Part shown: piece by piece, positions 1-8,294 of the stretch
Numbering within the stretch: the first letter of the stretch is position 1
Layout: the number at the start of each line of letters is the position of its first letter
Source of the DNA: Pedobacter deserti
Lineage (GTDB): Bacteria; Bacteroidota; Bacteroidia; Sphingobacteriales; Sphingobacteriaceae
DNA length: 64,000 nucleotides
Assembly: GCF_024436415.1 (NCBI RefSeq)
Contig: NZ_JAFMZQ010000001.1
Span: 2,046,001-2,110,000 of the forward strand
Reading direction: 5' to 3'
The notes under the pieces: generated by a model
The model's input: only the letters and a program-made list of their open reading frames with translations
Databases searched by the model: none
Told to the model about the DNA's origin: nothing
Made by a program: the position numbers and the translations under genes

Positions 1-2293
1 TGCTGTTTTTCTCGTCAAGCAGGTAACCAAAGCTTGGGAAATCCTTCTGATTCATCAACTTGTATGCAATATCGTCCCGATCGTTTGCACTTAGCACATT
101 CAACAGCAGGGGGGTACCCAATATGCCTGTGTCAAAGTGATGGTTTATTTTTTTCAAATGCGCCAGCAGGCTTGCAAAGACAGTATCATAGCGTTCTGCT
201 GGTACCAGTCCGAAAGCCAGGGCAAAAACATCTGCGCCCTGCCGGCCTTCCCAGTAGGTCTGTCCCGAAGCATTATAGTATGCGGCGTTAAAGTTCTTCT
301 TAATATCCTTAGCCAGTTCCGAAAACTTAAGTTGATCGTCGCCTTTGCCAAGCACGTTTGCAATGCCGGTCATCAGGTTGGTGACATGGTAGAAATAAGC
401 GGTGTTGACCAGTTCCGACGGTACTTCAACATTGCCCGGAGTGCACCAGTCGCCCAAACACCACCCGCCAGGTTCTTCTCTCGATATCAAGCCCTTCTCG
501 TTTGTCCGGGTTTGCAAATACTCTACCCATTGTTTCATGCCGGTATAGTGACGGGTCAGGATCGTCATATCCCCATAATAATTGAAATATGCCCAAGGCA
601 TAATCACGTATGCCGACCCCCAAGCCGGTCCGCCGCCACCACCACCAAAAGGGGCCGTGTGCGTCACAAAACCCGTTTTCTTATTACGCGCATCGTCCAT
701 GTCGTCCAGCCACTTGCGGTAAAACTGCCGCATGTCATAACTAAAAATGGAGTTTCCCACAATCACCTGCCCGTCGCCCGTGTATCCCAGCCTTTCGCGG
801 TGCGGGCAATCGCTGCTCACGCTTCCATGAAAGTTGGCCTGCTGGGTTTTCAGGTAAGCCGAATTGATTTTATTAAAAAACGGATTTGAGCACTCAAACT
901 CACCGTCCGGGACTACCGCTGTGTACACGTCTTTTACCTTGAGGCTTTCCTTATTCAGGGCCACATCTTTCGAAGTCACTTCAATGTACCTGAATGCATG
1001 CCAGGTAAATTTCGGTTCCCAGGTTTCTGTACCCTCACCTTTCAGAATATAGGTGTCAAACTGTCCGTAATCTTCGGCTTCTTCACTTACATATCTTATT
1101 TTCAGCGTGCTTCCCGCTTTTCCTTTTACCTCGATGGACGCCCAGCCAGCTACTGTTTCGGGCAAGCTGTACCGGTATACCGAGTCGTTCACTCGCCCGT
1201 CAAATGTCGGAACAAGCGTGCGCATCACTTTATCGAAAGGCGCTGTTTGTGGATGCAGACTGCCCGTAGGTGCCCGAACAAGCGTCGCCGGCTTCCATTT
1301 TGGATCCTGGTAACCTGCGCTGGCCCAGTCGCCCAGTTCCAGTCGCGCATCATAAATCTCTCCCGTAAATATTCCATCCTTCAGCAGTGGTCCTGTACGC
1401 GTTTTCCAGGTTTCGTCGGAAACTATCGTCGCTTTGCTGCCGTCGGTATACAGAATTTCCAGTTGGAAGATCAATCGTGGCGTGTCGTACCACATATGGC
1501 CCTCCACCGTGCGGTCGCGCTGGTTGTACCAGCCATTGCCAAGTTGCATGCCTATCGCGTTCTTTTTTAAGTTCAGTGCGGTTGTAACGTCGAAGGTATT
1601 GTACAATACGCGTTGGGTCGACTGGTCATCGTAGGGGTAAAGCAACTTCTTTAGGGGTCTTCTATCGTAGTTGGTCACCGCAGGCGCTAATACCTGATCG
1701 CCAATCCTTTTCCCGTTCAGATACAGTTCATAAAACCCCAGACCACTCACATAAACCGTTGCTTTTTGGATTTTTTTTCCTGCCACGAACTCTTTGCGAA
1801 AATACGGTGAGGGATAAGTTATCGCCGAATCCGGAAAGGGCGTTGGCGCCGTGCCAATCCATTTCGCCTTCCAGTCGCCCGCAGCTAGCAAGCCCATGGT
1901 CCAGGATGCCGGTGCGCTCCATTCTGATGGCTCATTGTTTTCATCCCATACCATCACCTTCCAAAATAATGTCGTCCCTGAAGTAAGAGGCTTACCCTTA
2001 TATTGAATTTGCGTGGAGTTGGCCGACTTAAGCATGCCAGTGTCCCAATAGTCACCTTTTTCCTGCTGCAGCAATGCCAGGCTGCTGGCTACCAGCACAC
2101 GATAGGCGCTTTGACGCTTACCTTTCTCGTCAGAAGTTAGTTGCCAGCTCAATACCGGTTGTAAACGATCGATGGCAAGGGGATTAGAAAGCTGCTCGCA
2201 TTCCAGTCTGCCAATTTTTACCGGCGAGGGCTTTGCAAATGCGGTCCCGACCGTCAACAAAACGGACATCAGACAAAAAAAATAGGTTCTCAT
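1..2293 (-). CDS. alpha-L-rhamnosidase, GH78 (3' part cut by window edge)
   Basis: Exported glycoside hydrolase expected to release terminal alpha-L-rhamnose from plant or microbial glycans. The frame is open from the ATG at 2293 to the window edge, about 764 codons, so the C-terminus is missing. The product starts with a signal peptide (MRTYFFCLMSVLL...AFA). It then shows a fibronectin-like N-terminal region (LSWQLTSDEKGKRQSAYRVLVA), the rhamnosidase jelly-roll region (KIQKATVYVSGLGFYELYLN) and the family signature SDCPHRERLGYTGDGQV at the start of the (alpha/alpha)6 barrel. No SusC/SusD pair is visible next to it. The assignment to GH78 is firm; the exact substrate is unknown. Confidence 0.93.
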   Translation of the reverse strand, partial: MRTYFFCLMSVLLTVGTAFAKPSPVKIGRLECEQLSNPLAIDRLQPVLSWQLTSDEKGKRQSAYRVLVASSLALLQQEKGDYWDTGMLKSANSTQIQYKGKPLTSGTTLFWKVMVWDENNEPSEWSAPASWTMGLLAAGDWKAKWIGTAPTPFPDSAITYPSPYFRKEFVAGKKIQKATVYVSGLGFYELYLNGKRIGDQVLAPAVTNYDRRPLKKLLYPYDDQSTQRVLYNTFDVTTALNLKKNAIGMQLGNGWYNQRDRTVEGHMWYDTPRLIFQLEILYTDGSKATIVSDETWKTRTGPLLKDGIFTGEIYDARLELGDWASAGYQDPKWKPATLVRAPTGSLHPQTAPFDKVMRTLVPTFDGRVNDSVYRYSLPETVAGWASIEVKGKAGSTLKIRYVSEEAEDYGQFDTYILKGEGTETWEPKFTWHAFRYIEVTSKDVALNKESLKVKDVYTAVVPDGEFECSNPFFNKINSAYLKTQQANFHGSVSSDCPHRERLGYTGDGQVIVGNSIFSYDMRQFYRKWLDDMDDARNKKTGFVTHTAPFGGGGGGPAWGSAYVIMPWAYFNYYGDMTILTRHYTGMKQWVEYLQTRTNEKGLISREEPGGWCLGDWCTPGNVEVPSELVNTAYFYHVTNLMTGIANVLGKGDDQLKFSELAKDIKKNFNAAYYNASGQTYWEGRQGADVFALAFGLVPAERYDTVFASLLAHLKKINHHFDTGILGTPLLLNVLSANDRDDIAYKLMNQKDFPSFGYLLDEKNS

Positions 2294-2430
2294 ACAGTGT
2301 GTTTAAGTTGGTGTATTCTGCAATACGGGGTACAATATACAAAACCTGAGTTTGGAATAGGAGAGATGTGTTACGGAATCGCCCCCTTTAATTGTCATAA
2401 TCAGACAGCCCAAAATGGAGCTTGTCCTGC

Positions 2431-2438
2431 TATCTTTG
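2431..2438 (+). promoter_or_regulatory. -7 box TATCTTTG upstream of the VOC gene
   Basis: TATCTTTG is an exact match to the Bacteroidota -7 consensus TAnnTTTG. It lies 23 nt before the preferred ATG at 2462 and 11 nt before an alternative ATG at 2450. I see no convincing -33 TTTG at the usual spacing. Confidence 0.5.
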
Positions 2439-2461
2439 GATTAATCAAAATGATAACACTT

Positions 2462-2872
2462 ATGGCAACTCAGATTTTTGTGAATTTACCTGTTCAGGAG
2501 CTCAACCGCTCGATTGAATTTTTCACCAGACTTGGTTACACCTTTAACCCACAGTTTACCGACGAGAAGGCAACCTGTATGATCATCAGCGACACCATAT
2601 ATGTCATGCTGCTTACCAGGCCATTCTTTCAAACCTTCACCAAGAAAGAGATTGTAGACGCGCATAAGGCCGTGGAGTGCACCATATGCCTGTCTTGCGA
2701 AAGCAAGGAGGAGGTCGACCAGATCGTTGAGAAGGCGGTTTCCGCCGGGGCCACAGTTCCCAACCCGGCTAGCGACCATGGTTTTATGTACCAGCATAGT
2801 TATGAGGACCTTGACGGACATCACTGGGAGTTTGTCTGGATGAATCCGGAAGCATCACCAGAGCAGATGTGA
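2462..2872 (+). CDS. VOC family protein (glyoxalase/bleomycin-resistance fold)
   Basis: A 136-residue single-domain vicinal-oxygen-chelate protein. The start MATQIFVNLPVQELNRS is the usual beginning of a common Bacteroidota subfamily, and the end (YEDLDGHHWEFVWMNPEA) is the typical last VOC strand with the metal-ligand glutamate in HHWEF. The open frame continues upstream to 2297, but that extension is low-complexity and lies before the TATCTTTG box, so ATG 2462 (or 2450) is preferred. Substrate unknown; members of this subfamily are often just called glyoxalase/extradiol dioxygenase-like. It is monocistronic and diverges from the GH78 gene. Confidence 0.85.
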   Translation: MATQIFVNLPVQELNRSIEFFTRLGYTFNPQFTDEKATCMIISDTIYVMLLTRPFFQTFTKKEIVDAHKAVECTICLSCESKEEVDQIVEKAVSAGATVPNPASDHGFMYQHSYEDLDGHHWEFVWMNPEASPEQM

Positions 2873-2885
2873 TCGGGTAGGAGGG

Positions 2886-4313
2886 CTATTTCCTTTTTTT
2901 CAGATCCTTTGAAATATAGTCAATCCATTGCGACTTAGGGATATGTAATGGTATATCGGGCTTGAAACCCACCTTGTCAATAGGCTGGGTGTCGGTCCAG
3001 CCCGATTTAGACACAGGGATCATCAATACAAAACCCGCATAAGGAAGCGGAGTCACTTGGGAAGGACCTTCGTAATCCATCATGCCCACCGTATTGCTAC
3101 CATACCTCAGGGTCTTTTTGCTTTGAGCCATCAGATGAAAAAAGTACTCTGCGGAACTACCGCAAAGTTCGTCGGTAACCAGAGCTACCTTTGAAGGAAG
3201 TTTAAGGAGGCTGTCGACCGGAATGGTTAGTCCAGGAACGGCATAGAATGTTTGCTTCGTTTGAGGCAGCTCTTCATAGACTCTCCTGAGCGCCGCCACA
3301 TAATCATCCGGGAAATATTTTTTCATTTCTTCGCTAACGGGGTTGGTAACTATCGGCTCAAGTTCGGCGCGTTTAATGGCTGTGTTATCTGGCGATACCC
3401 GGAGCAAGGGGCTATCCTGTTGGATGGGGTTGGTCATTACGTACGGTAATAAATTACTCCATCCGGAATTGCCGCCGCCATTGCCCCTTAGGTCGATAAT
3501 CAAATATTTACTTCCTCTGATCTTCGCATCGTTTGCCGCAACCAGTCGCTGGATTTTGCTGTCGTTGTTAAAGAATGTCGGGATTTTGATATAACTGGTT
3601 TCCTCGTCGAGGACCTTAAATTGCAATCCGTTATTGTTATTACGCCACGACTCAAACTCTTCTGTTTGCTGCCGACTAAGTCCGCGCCCGGAAATGCGCT
3701 TATACATGGCGAAATTCCACAATTGTAGCAGATCTCCCCGCTGCTGAGCATACATATCGGTCGTCGTAAAAACATTGTACTGCTGAAGGAGATAGCCTTT
3801 GGCATGTGGCTTTAATGTGAAATAAACCAGGCCTGGCTTCAGATTCTTGTCGGAAGCTCTTAAAACAACAGCCTTATACAACTGTCCGGGAAATCTTTTA
3901 ACCCCCAGGGTTAACGAACTGTCAGGATTTATCCATATTCCTTCAGGACCTGTATCTTGTTTTGTATAGTTAAAATACGCTGCGTCCGCAGACAGCATTT
4001 CGGGCTGATCATCTCCATTGGGCTGATAGGTCAGCGAAAAGTGCTTGTCTTCAAAGAACCTAATATACCTGCGAAGCAATTCATAGCAAGTTTTAGCACT
4101 GCTTATTCCAGTTGCTTCGCTACGTAAACCAACAACCAACTGCGCGTATTTTTTTTCGGCGCTACCGTTAACCTTATCCGGAAAACCAGCATAATTGCTT
4201 TCAGTCTTGGAAATGATTTTATCAAGGTTCTCCCTGCAATTACAGTTAGTGCCCTGTGCCCATACAGCGTTTTGCATCAAGAGCGCAAAAAAGAGAATAA
4301 GAAGGTTTTTCAT
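2886..4313 (-). CDS. exported S41 family peptidase
   Basis: A 475-residue periplasmic or surface serine peptidase of the C-terminal-processing (S41) clan. Residues 1-19 form a signal peptide (MKNLLILFFALLMQNAVWA). The conserved S41 core strand is at 270-281 (YLIIDLRGNGGG) and the nucleophile motif CGSSAEYF is at 384-391, with Ser386 aligning with the catalytic serine of CtpA-type enzymes. No PDZ domain is obvious; the N-terminal 230 residues are a family-specific domain. It is single, convergent with the VOC gene. Substrate unknown. Confidence 0.85.
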   Translation of the reverse strand: MKNLLILFFALLMQNAVWAQGTNCNCRENLDKIISKTESNYAGFPDKVNGSAEKKYAQLVVGLRSEATGISSAKTCYELLRRYIRFFEDKHFSLTYQPNGDDQPEMLSADAAYFNYTKQDTGPEGIWINPDSSLTLGVKRFPGQLYKAVVLRASDKNLKPGLVYFTLKPHAKGYLLQQYNVFTTTDMYAQQRGDLLQLWNFAMYKRISGRGLSRQQTEEFESWRNNNNGLQFKVLDEETSYIKIPTFFNNDSKIQRLVAANDAKIRGSKYLIIDLRGNGGGNSGWSNLLPYVMTNPIQQDSPLLRVSPDNTAIKRAELEPIVTNPVSEEMKKYFPDDYVAALRRVYEELPQTKQTFYAVPGLTIPVDSLLKLPSKVALVTDELCGSSAEYFFHLMAQSKKTLRYGSNTVGMMDYEGPSQVTPLPYAGFVLMIPVSKSGWTDTQPIDKVGFKPDIPLHIPKSQWIDYISKDLKKRK

Positions 4314-4402
4314 ACATAAGGCTATGCCGCAATATAGTAAAATCCCACGCTCAATATACGCGAAACATGTGCAGTTGAAACCTTTTTTGTGGCCGAATGT
4401 TA

Positions 4403-4606
4403 ATGTCGAAAAATGACATTATGAACGGAGATATAAAAAATACTACACCTGCCGGAGAAGAAGGCAGGGATAATGAAAGCGAAGTAATTTCCGACCTTAA
4501 AGGAAAGGTTAATGTAGACCAGGCGGCTATCGACGAGGCCCGCGCCGCTGTAGGCAATGATGATGAAAAGATCAGGGAATACCTGATTAACAACAGAGGG
4601 CTATAG
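4403..4606 (+). CDS. small acidic hypothetical protein
   Basis: About 67 residues, strongly charged, with no membrane segment or signal peptide. It ends in a predicted helical stretch (QAAIDEARAAVGNDDEKIR) and the tail EYLINNRGL. Three starts are possible in frame: ATG 4397, 4403 and 4421; none has a clear ribosome site, so the start is uncertain. I do not recognise the family. It stands alone between two genes on the opposite strand. Confidence 0.55.
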   Translation: MSKNDIMNGDIKNTTPAGEEGRDNESEVISDLKGKVNVDQAAIDEARAAVGNDDEKIREYLINNRGL

Positions 4607-4618
4607 TGGAAGGAATTG

Positions 4619-5425
4619 TTACCTGATGGTTTGCGCTCTTGAACTTCTGATCAGGATTTCTTCTTGTTGGAACTGTTGCTCCAGCTCCTTTTTGAGCATT
4701 TTCCAGAAAGCTTCGTCGTACGTAGCAGCCATGACCTCAAAAATGACCAGGTCATCTTTCTGCTCCCGGCTTCGTCCCGTGTCCCATAAGCCCTGGGCGG
4801 GGCTTCGCGTGTACATGGTAACCCCGCCGAACTTTTTGACCAGTTGCTTTTGCAGATTGCTGTAAACGCGTTCGGGAAAGGCTCTTCCGGCATTGTCTTT
4901 TAAGGGCAGAAAGATCTCAAACAGCAGCGTAAGCTCAAGCTGGTCGCGCGACTTGTCGACCAAAGCCAGGGCCTGCGCAGCGGATATTCTCCGTTTGACT
5001 TTAAAGATTTTACCTGCCTGGGCATTGTAGTTGATAAAAAACTCCTCGATCTCGTTGAGCATGCCTTTTGGGAGATCGCTCAGCTTTCTCACCGAACTGT
5101 ACGTGGCTGAGACGGCGGGTACGGCAATAACCCGGTCGTTGGTCGTCATTGTACCGTCGCGCTCCGTTTGCTCGCCGAGCAAACCCCCAATGATCCGGCA
5201 GTCGACCGCGCAGCCCGGAAAGCAGGCCAGTTCGGAAATAAGCAAAACATCGATCGGATCGCCATCGCCGCCAACAGTGCCCGGCAGAAATCCGAAATCG
5301 AAGGGAAATACAAGGCCTGCAGGCATTACCTTTTTAAGCTTAATGCTGCCCGATCCCGGATCAAAGTCATATTTATGTGCCGATCCGCGTGGCGTTTCAA
5401 CAATGGCCGTTACGGTTTTTTCCAC
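4619..5425 (-). CDS. class I inorganic pyrophosphatase-like protein fused to a C-terminal domain
   Basis: A 268-residue protein. Residues 1 to about 160 follow the family I soluble pyrophosphatase fold: the opening strand IVETPRGSAHKYDFD, then GDGDPIDVLLISE carrying the three metal-binding aspartates. Several other active-site positions differ from E. coli Ppa by my alignment: the tyrosines of the YPxNYGY stretch are all Phe (FPFDFGF), the Arg43 position is Lys, and the Tyr-Lys pair near the end is Tyr-Asn. The last 110 residues (from LLFEIFLPL to EEILIRSSRAQ) are a separate alpha/beta domain that I believe also exists as a stand-alone protein. The start is GTG: an in-frame TAA lies two codons upstream and the next ATG would delete the first strand. 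Hydrolysis of PPi is likely but not assured. Confidence 0.75.
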   Translation of the reverse strand: MEKTVTAIVETPRGSAHKYDFDPGSGSIKLKKVMPAGLVFPFDFGFLPGTVGGDGDPIDVLLISELACFPGCAVDCRIIGGLLGEQTERDGTMTTNDRVIAVPAVSATYSSVRKLSDLPKGMLNEIEEFFINYNAQAGKIFKVKRRISAAQALALVDKSRDQLELTLLFEIFLPLKDNAGRAFPERVYSNLQKQLVKKFGGVTMYTRSPAQGLWDTGRSREQKDDLVIFEVMAATYDEAFWKMLKKELEQQFQQEEILIRSSRAQTIR

Positions 5426-5434
5426 AGTTTAGCC

Positions 5435-5518
5435 CTAGTGCTTGCGTTTATTAAACCTGATGAACAGTATGATGGTGAGTATCACGATAAAGAGTCCGGT
5501 AAGCAGTGGAATGATCAT
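5435..5518 (-). CDS. 27-residue single-span membrane peptide
   Basis: Starts MIIPLLTGLFIVILTIILF and ends RFNKRKH, so it has one uninterrupted hydrophobic helix and a basic tail: the make-up of a small inner-membrane protein with the C-terminus in the cytoplasm. The stop codon lies 9 nt before the GTG start of the pyrophosphatase-like gene, so the two are probably co-transcribed. It resembles KdpF in size only. The call rests on composition and placement. Confidence 0.45.
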   Translation of the reverse strand: MIIPLLTGLFIVILTIILFIRFNKRKH

Positions 5519-5640
5519 AATTTCTAAAATTTAGTTTTTTCATTAACATCTGCTGCGCCCGAATGGTTTACCCGAAGGCAAGCCATTCCTAAACTTTTAT
5601 GGGCTTTTGATTGTTGTTTTTCTGAAAAAACACTACAGCT

Positions 5641-5796
5641 ATGGAAAATTACGAAGAAAAAGACCAGGAAAACGCTCCACAAAAAACTGAGGAACAAGCC
5701 GGCAGTAACCAGCAAAGCGAACAGTCCAATAAGGAGTGGGACGAGCATATGCAAATTGATGAAGAGGGTAACGAAGTAGGTCCTGAAGATCAATAA
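5641..5796 (+). CDS. 51-residue acidic hydrophilic protein
   Basis: MENYEEKDQE... to ...NEVGPEDQ, 51 residues, very rich in Glu, Gln and Asn, with no hydrophobic core and probably disordered. It ends 6 nt before the yihY-type gene, suggesting one transcript. No family recognised. Support is the clean start and stop, the acidic non-random composition, and the position at the head of an operon. Confidence 0.5.
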   Translation: MENYEEKDQENAPQKTEEQAGSNQQSEQSNKEWDEHMQIDEEGNEVGPEDQ

Positions 5797-5802
5797 AAAC
5801 AT

Positions 5803-6744
5803 ATGGATAGAAAAAAAATCACCTTTAAGGGAATCTGGGAGCTACTCAAGAATGCTTTTACCGGCTTTGGCGATCACAAAGTCACCAAGCTGAGCGGTTC
5901 CCTGGCTTACTACACGGTATTTTCAATGGCTCCGCTGCTCGTGGTTATCATCTCACTTTGCGGAATCTTTTTGGGCGAGGAAGCGGCCAATAACCAGATA
6001 TACGGACAGCTAGCCGGATTTATGGGAAAGGAAACGGCCTTACAGTTGCAAGAGATCGTTCAGAAGGCCGCCATTGGCAATAAAGGTACGATTGCCTTCA
6101 TTATTGGTATTGTTACCTTGCTGGTTGGTGCTACCACAGTCTTTGCCGATATTCAAGATTCTATAAATACCATATGGGGCTTAAAACCTAAACCAAAACG
6201 CGGATGGCTTAAAATGCTGCAAAACCGCTTCCTGTCATTTTCAGTAATCATTAGCCTGGCTTTCCTGCTACTGGTATCGCTAGGTATTACTTCGCTTCTC
6301 GACGGGTTCAGCTCAAGGCTTCAAGCCCGCTTCTCGGATGTGTCGGTCGTCTTGTTTTACATCATCAACCAGTTGGTTACGCTTGCTGTAGTTTCGCTCA
6401 TTTTTGGGGTCATCTTTAAAGTGCTTCCCGATGCGATCATCAAATGGCGTGATGTGATCTTGGGTGCAGTAGTAACTGCGCTGCTGTTTATGCTGGGCAA
6501 ATTTGGTATCTCCATCTATATCGGACAAAGTGACGTCGGCAGTACTTACGGCGCTGCGGGTTCCTTGGTCATTTTGTTGTTGTGGACCTACTATTCATCG
6601 ATCATTCTCTATTTTGGGGCCGAATTTACCAAGGCTTATGCGGTGGCCTATGGTTCAGAGATCCGTCCTTCACATTATGCCGTGACTACAAAGGAAGTGG
6701 AGATTGAGACTGGAAATAACTCCGTTCAGGACAACGAAAAATGA
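5803..6744 (+). CDS. YihY/virulence factor BrkB family membrane protein
   Basis: A 313-residue inner-membrane protein with about six hydrophobic helices. The family hallmark SGSLAYYTVFSMAPLLVVI lies near residue 30, and the later GSTYGAAGSLVILLLWTYY motif near residue 245 is also typical of YihY/UPF0761. The C-terminus (EIETGNNSVQDNEK) is hydrophilic. It follows the 51-residue acidic protein by 6 nt and precedes an arylesterase gene by 13 nt, so the three likely form an operon. Biochemical function is unknown; these proteins were wrongly called ribonuclease BN in the past. Confidence 0.92.
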   Translation: MDRKKITFKGIWELLKNAFTGFGDHKVTKLSGSLAYYTVFSMAPLLVVIISLCGIFLGEEAANNQIYGQLAGFMGKETALQLQEIVQKAAIGNKGTIAFIIGIVTLLVGATTVFADIQDSINTIWGLKPKPKRGWLKMLQNRFLSFSVIISLAFLLLVSLGITSLLDGFSSRLQARFSDVSVVLFYIINQLVTLAVVSLIFGVIFKVLPDAIIKWRDVILGAVVTALLFMLGKFGISIYIGQSDVGSTYGAAGSLVILLLWTYYSSIILYFGAEFTKAYAVAYGSEIRPSHYAVTTKEVEIETGNNSVQDNEK

Positions 6745-6757
6745 TGGTTATCGTCTA

Positions 6758-7315
6758 ATGAAGCGCATACTTTTTTTCGGAAATAGCCTGACAGCGGGTT
6801 ACGGGCTTTCAAACGCCCACGAACAATCATTCCCTTCCTTAACTCAGCAAAAGATTAACGAGTCGGGCTTGCAATATGAATGCATCAATGCCGGCGTGAG
6901 CGGAGATACCTCCGCTTCGGGCCTGGCGCGGCTCGGGCTTTATTTGCCGAATCCGATGGATATCTTTGTGCTTGAGCTTGGCGCCAATGATATGATACGC
7001 GGTATCAATCCCAAAACAACAGAGGATAACCTGCAGCGCATTGTCGATCGCGTTAAGGCTGCCCATCCTGAAGCTCAGTTGATGCTGCTGGGGATGCAGT
7101 TGCCCTTGTGGGTGCCGGGCGAGCGTGCTGCAGAGTTTCGCATGCTTTACAGTAATATGGCCATTAAGAATCAAATGACTTTTGTTCCCTTCCTGCTTGA
7201 GGGTGTTGCTGGGATCCGTCACCTGAATATGCACGACGGCATACACCCCCTTGCCGAAGGGTATGTAATCATTGCGCAGAAGGTGTGGCCGGTCCTTAAG
7301 CCTCTGCTTCGCTGA
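6758..7315 (+). CDS. arylesterase / SGNH-GDSL hydrolase (TesA-like)
   Basis: A 185-residue SGNH hydrolase. Block I is FFGNSLTAGYGL (residues 6-17), with Asn where most members have Asp but with the nucleophile Ser kept; block III is GANDM; block V is DGIHPLAEGY with the catalytic Asp and His. ATG 6758 is preferred over an upstream start at 6704 that would overlap yihY and add a non-homologous tail. There is no signal peptide at this start, so the enzyme may be cytoplasmic, unlike E. coli TesA. Likely substrates are short acyl or aryl esters. Confidence 0.88.
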   Translation: MKRILFFGNSLTAGYGLSNAHEQSFPSLTQQKINESGLQYECINAGVSGDTSASGLARLGLYLPNPMDIFVLELGANDMIRGINPKTTEDNLQRIVDRVKAAHPEAQLMLLGMQLPLWVPGERAAEFRMLYSNMAIKNQMTFVPFLLEGVAGIRHLNMHDGIHPLAEGYVIIAQKVWPVLKPLLR

Positions 7316-7360
7316 TCATTTCAGGAACAATATTTGATCGGTTTTCAGAAACATCATGTT

Positions 7361-8275
7361 ATGAAAAACACAATTGGTATACTAACCGTCCTCTCCCTGT
7401 TTATCCTCTCATCTTGTAAGAAAGATAAAAAAGCAGATCTGGAAGCCCAGGTAATCACAGATGTAAGTTATGGTACGGACAGCAGGCAAAAGATGGACGT
7501 ATATCTGCCCGAAGGGCGAAATGAGAATACACCGGTCATTGTTTTTCTGCATGGTGGTGGCTTTGTTGCTGGCGATAAGTCAGAGTTTTCCGGACAAAGC
7601 AGTCAGCTCTCAGCCAGAGGATTTGCGGTGCTCAATGTAAATTACAGGTTGGTAGACATAGACGGTGTTTTAAGCACGCCGATAGTACACAAGCCGAGTG
7701 CAGTAAAGATTTCCGATCAGCTTCTGGACATTCAGGCAGCGGTTAATATGGCCGTCTCAAAGCGTGCTGACTGGAAGATCAGCTCAGATAAATGGGGTAT
7801 TGCCGGACATAGTGCGGGAGGTACCCTGGCATTGTTGTACGCGTATGGCGACAGGAATTCAGACAATCGTGTTAAAGCAGCGGCCAACTGGGCTGGTGCT
7901 ACCAATTTTGCATTTCAGGACGAATCTGAGGTGAGGGCGCTTGACCCAAGGATTGTTGAAGTAATCTACCGTGCCGTAGGTGCCGAGCCTGTGCAGGCAA
8001 ATATTCTGGCTTACATGGCGGTAAGTCCGCTTTGGCTGGCCAACCAGGGTAAGGCCAGAGCAACCATCAACATACGGCCCGAATCTAATGTGGTGGCAGA
8101 TTTGCCTGATGGCAGTAAGAATGAATACCAGCAGTTTACCAATATCTTAAACAGCAAGGGGGTCGACAATAAATGGGTAGAAGTGGCGGGTGCGAATCAT
8201 GGCTTTTCAAAAGCGGGCAACTGGGACCTGGTGATCAGCGAAACTTCTGCTTTCTTCCAGGCCCGGTTGCGTTAG
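7361..8275 (+). CDS. lipoprotein alpha/beta hydrolase (BD-FAE/esterase type)
   Basis: A 304-residue surface or periplasmic esterase. The N-terminus is a lipoprotein signal with lipobox LSSC at Cys19. The oxyanion-hole motif FLHGGGF and the nucleophile elbow GHSAGG mark the hormone-sensitive-lipase/BD-FAE-like alpha/beta hydrolase group. The catalytic His is probably in GANHGFSKAG near the end. It lies 45 nt after the arylesterase gene and may be co-transcribed. Substrate unknown; acetyl or feruloyl sugar esters are plausible given the carbohydrate genes in the window. Confidence 0.85.
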   Translation: MKNTIGILTVLSLFILSSCKKDKKADLEAQVITDVSYGTDSRQKMDVYLPEGRNENTPVIVFLHGGGFVAGDKSEFSGQSSQLSARGFAVLNVNYRLVDIDGVLSTPIVHKPSAVKISDQLLDIQAAVNMAVSKRADWKISSDKWGIAGHSAGGTLALLYAYGDRNSDNRVKAAANWAGATNFAFQDESEVRALDPRIVEVIYRAVGAEPVQANILAYMAVSPLWLANQGKARATINIRPESNVVADLPDGSKNEYQQFTNILNSKGVDNKWVEVAGANHGFSKAGNWDLVISETSAFFQARLR

Positions 8276-8294
8276 CTTTAAAAATCGTGATATA

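Noticed and set aside
137..889. Plus-strand frame of 250 codons
   Set aside because: Antisense to the GH78 gene, which carries the SDCPHRERLGYTGD signature in this stretch on the minus strand.
5435..5518. KdpF subunit
   Set aside because: Same size and one helix, but no kdpA/B/C genes nearby and no sequence likeness beyond hydrophobicity.
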